Assembly (NCBI RefSeq): GCF_000444875.1
Contig: NC_021985.1
Span: 1,922,001-1,986,000, forward strand
Direction of reading: 5' to 3'
DNA from: Streptomyces collinus Tu 365
GTDB taxonomy: Bacteria > Actinomycetota > Actinomycetes > Streptomycetales > Streptomycetaceae
DNA length: 64,000 nt
Shown: piece by piece, positions 62,148 to 64,000 of the stretch
Layout: each line of letters begins with the position of its first letter
Numbering within the stretch: position 1 is the stretch's first letter
Notes under the pieces: generated by a model
Told to the model about the DNA's origin: nothing
Database searches by the model: none
Seen by the model: only the letters and a program-made list of their open reading frames with translations
Translations under genes and position numbers: made by a program

Positions 62148-64000
62148 TCATCCGACGGACGAGTAGGCCACCACACCCCGCAGCAACTGCTCCACCGCCT
62201 TGCGGGCGGACTTCGCGACGGTCGAGCCCTCGGTGGGGGCCGCCGCGGAGATCTGCCCCAGCACGTCGATGACCTGCTTGCACCAGCGCACGAAGTCGCC
62301 GGCCGGCATCTCCGCCTCGCGCAGCACCTCGTCCAGCCCCTTGCCCGAGGCCCACATGTAGGCGGCCCAGGCGAAGCCGAGGTCGGGCTCGCGCTGTCCG
62401 ACGCCTTCCGTCTGGTTGATCCGGAAGTCCTCCTCCACGGCGTCCAGCCGGCCCCAGATCCGGACCATCTCGCCGAGCGCGGCCTTCGCCCTGCCGGACG
62501 GCAGCTTGGGCGCCATGGCGTCGTCGCCGACCCGCGCCTCGTACACCAGCGCCGAGACACAGGCCGCCAGTTCGGCCGGGCCGAGGTCCTCCCAGACGCC
62601 CTCGCGCAGGCACTCGCTGGCCAGCAGGTCGAGCTCGCCGTAGAGCCGGGCCAGCCGCTTGCCGTGCTCGGTGACCTCGTCGCCGCGCAGGTAGTCCAGT
62701 TCGGTCAGCAGCGCCACGATCCGGTCGAAGGTGCGCGCGATGGTGTTCGTGCGGCCCTCGATCCGGCGCTCCAGCTGCGAGGTGTCGCGCATCAGCCGGT
62801 GGTACCGCTCGGCCCAGCGGGCGTGGTCCTCCCGGTCGTCGCAGCCGTGGCAGGGGTGGGCCCTGATCGCCGTGCGCAGCCGGGCGATCTCGCGGTCGTC
62901 GGCGGCCTGCGAGCGCTTCTTGCGGGCCCGCTCCGGCGGGATGTGCCCGGCCTTGGTGCGCAGCGCGGAGGCGAGGTCCCGGCGGGACTGCGGGGAGCGC
63001 GGGTTGAAGGACTTCGGGATGCGCATCCGGTCCAGCGCCTCCACCGGCACCGGGAAGTCCATCGACGCCAGCCGCTTGACCTGACGCTCGGCGGTCAGCA
63101 CCAGCGGGCGCGGGCCGTCCTGGTGGTCGAAGCCGCGGTGGCCGTTGGAACGGCCGGCCGGCAGGCCCGGGTCGAGCACCAGCGCCAGGCCGGCGTACTT
63201 GCCCGTGGGCACGTGGATCACGTCGCCCGGCTTGAGCCGTTCCAGGGCGACCGCGGCCTCCGCGCGACGGCTGGCCGCGCCCTGCCGGGCCAGCTCGGTC
63301 TCCCGGTCCTTGAGTTCGCGGCGCAGCCGCGCGTACTCCTCGAAGTCGCCGAGGTGGCAGGTCATGGAGGCCTTGTAGCCCTCCAGGCCCTCCTCGTTGC
63401 GCTGCACCTGACGGGAGATGCCGACGACCGACTTGTCGGCCTGGAACTGCGCGAAGGAGGTCTCCAGCAGCTCGCGCGAGCGGTGCCGGCCGAACTGCTC
63501 GACCAGGTTGACCGCCATGTTGTACGACGGCTTGAAGCTGGAGCGCAGCGGATAGGTGCGGGTGCCCGCGAGCCCGGCCAGGTGCTCCGGGCTCATGCCG
63601 CGCTGCCAGAGCACCACGGCGTGGCCCTCGACATCGATGCCACGTCGTCCCGCGCGGCCGGTGAGCTGCGTGTACTCGCCCGGCGTGATGTCGGCGTGCT
63701 GCTCGCCGTTCCACTTGACGAGCTTCTCCAGCACCACCGAGCGGGCGGGCATGTTGATGCCGAGCGCGAGGGTCTCGGTCGCGAACACGGCCTTGACGAG
63801 ACCGCGTACGAACAGTTCCTCCACGACCTCCTTGAAGGTCGGCAGCATGCCCGCGTGGTGGGCGGCGATGCCGCGCTCCAGGCCCTCGAGCCACTCGTAG
63901 TAGCCGAGGACGTGCAGGTCCTCGGTGGGGATGGCGGCGGTGCGCTCCTCGACCAGCGCGCGGACCTTCTCCCGCGCCTCCTCGTCGTTGAGCCGCAGAC
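62148..64000 (-). CDS. Ski2-like DEAD/DEAH RNA helicase, C-terminal part (cut by window edge)
   Basis: About 617 residues of the C-terminal part of a Ski2/Mtr4-like helicase are in view. Visible helicase motifs are AAHHAGMLP (motif IV-V region), VFATETLALGINMPA (motif V) and QLTGRAGRRGIDVEG (motif VI). The large C-terminal part has an Arg-rich linker, the ATP-independent arch-like region and a helical bundle (about 400-600). It should unwind structured RNA, perhaps with RNases. The N-terminal ATP-binding half lies outside the window. The gene is incomplete only because of the window edge. Confidence 0.92.
   Translation of the reverse strand, partial: LRLNDEEAREKVRALVEERTAAIPTEDLHVLGYYEWLEGLERGIAAHHAGMLPTFKEVVEELFVRGLVKAVFATETLALGINMPARSVVLEKLVKWNGEQHADITPGEYTQLTGRAGRRGIDVEGHAVVLWQRGMSPEHLAGLAGTRTYPLRSSFKPSYNMAVNLVEQFGRHRSRELLETSFAQFQADKSVVGISRQVQRNEEGLEGYKASMTCHLGDFEEYARLRRELKDRETELARQGAASRRAEAAVALERLKPGDVIHVPTGKYAGLALVLDPGLPAGRSNGHRGFDHQDGPRPLVLTAERQVKRLASMDFPVPVEALDRMRIPKSFNPRSPQSRRDLASALRTKAGHIPPERARKKRSQAADDREIARLRTAIRAHPCHGCDDREDHARWAERYHRLMRDTSQLERRIEGRTNTIARTFDRIVALLTELDYLRGDEVTEHGKRLARLYGELDLLASECLREGVWEDLGPAELAACVSALVYEARVGDDAMAPKLPSGRAKAALGEMVRIWGRLDAVEEDFRINQTEGVGQREPDLGFAWAAYMWASGKGLDEVLREAEMPAGDFVRWCKQVIDVLGQISAAAPTEGSTVAKSARKAVEQLLRGVVAYSSVG

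Overview
The window is high-GC DNA with very dense coding, GTG/TTG starts, many 1-4 bp start/stop overlaps and almost no TTA codons. It carries a conservon (cvn/rar), an NsdA-like regulator, MocR, SpoIIE-type and ECF regulators, and an argCJBDR cluster. This is the chromosomal core of a Streptomyces. From memory, the order from argR-argC through pheST, rplT-rpmI-infC, glnA4 and the rar conservon to a Ski2-type helicase matches the S. coelicolor SCO1576-SCO1631 arm. I saw no insertion sequence, phage, tRNA, rRNA or CRISPR.

1-6.4 kb: an OmpR-type two-component system diverges from a duplicated electron-transfer module. The module is ferric reductase-like protein, FMN-binding protein, a second reductase, a second FMN-binding protein with two FMN domains, and the flavin transferase ApbE. 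Paired 11-bp-spaced CCTCTGAG repeats between the two sides look like the regulator's binding sites. 6.5-9.5 kb: a 64-residue peptide made largely of Asp-His-Gly repeats sits ahead of an ABC exporter and a Hanks-type kinase. This is the best candidate for an undescribed system. 9.5-16 kb: an ECF sigma/anti-sigma pair, then the arginine operon argC-J-B-D-R (minus strand) with a promoter overlapped by ARG boxes.

16-28 kb: an accessory stretch. It has a GtrA protein, a CMD-family protein under a MerR-type promoter, a histidine-phosphatase-like protein lacking its catalytic motif, a GNAT enzyme, a MocR regulator whose start codon overlaps that of a divergent EamA transporter, a GHL10 glycosidase, a 3-hydroxyacyl-CoA dehydrogenase, a convergent gene pair that each carry a TTA codon, an NsdA-like regulator, a secreted beta-propeller and a SpoIIE phosphatase. 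28.5-36.3 kb: translation genes pheT-pheS, a SpoU methyltransferase, rplT, rpmI and infC (probable AUC start, leader terminator).

36-44.7 kb: envelope and secreted proteins, including a beta-lactamase-like serine hydrolase, a mycosin-like subtilase with a proline-rich membrane partner that appears frameshifted, a PLP-dependent deaminase/aldolase and a secreted HAD phosphatase. 44.7-50 kb: a glutamine-synthetase-like gene (glnA4 type) with aldehyde dehydrogenase, SDR, a divergent FadR-type regulator and a gamma-glutamyl hydrolase, probably an ethanolamine or amine catabolic set. A 6 x 66-bp array follows. 50-57 kb: LysR/TDT transporter, a BtuF-like protein, an XRE-cupin regulator, a 5'-3' exonuclease, an iron-box-controlled siderophore-interacting protein and a pseudouridine synthase. 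57-62 kb: the conservon cvnA-B-C-D plus a CYP157-type P450 lacking EXXR. The window ends inside a Ski2-like helicase.
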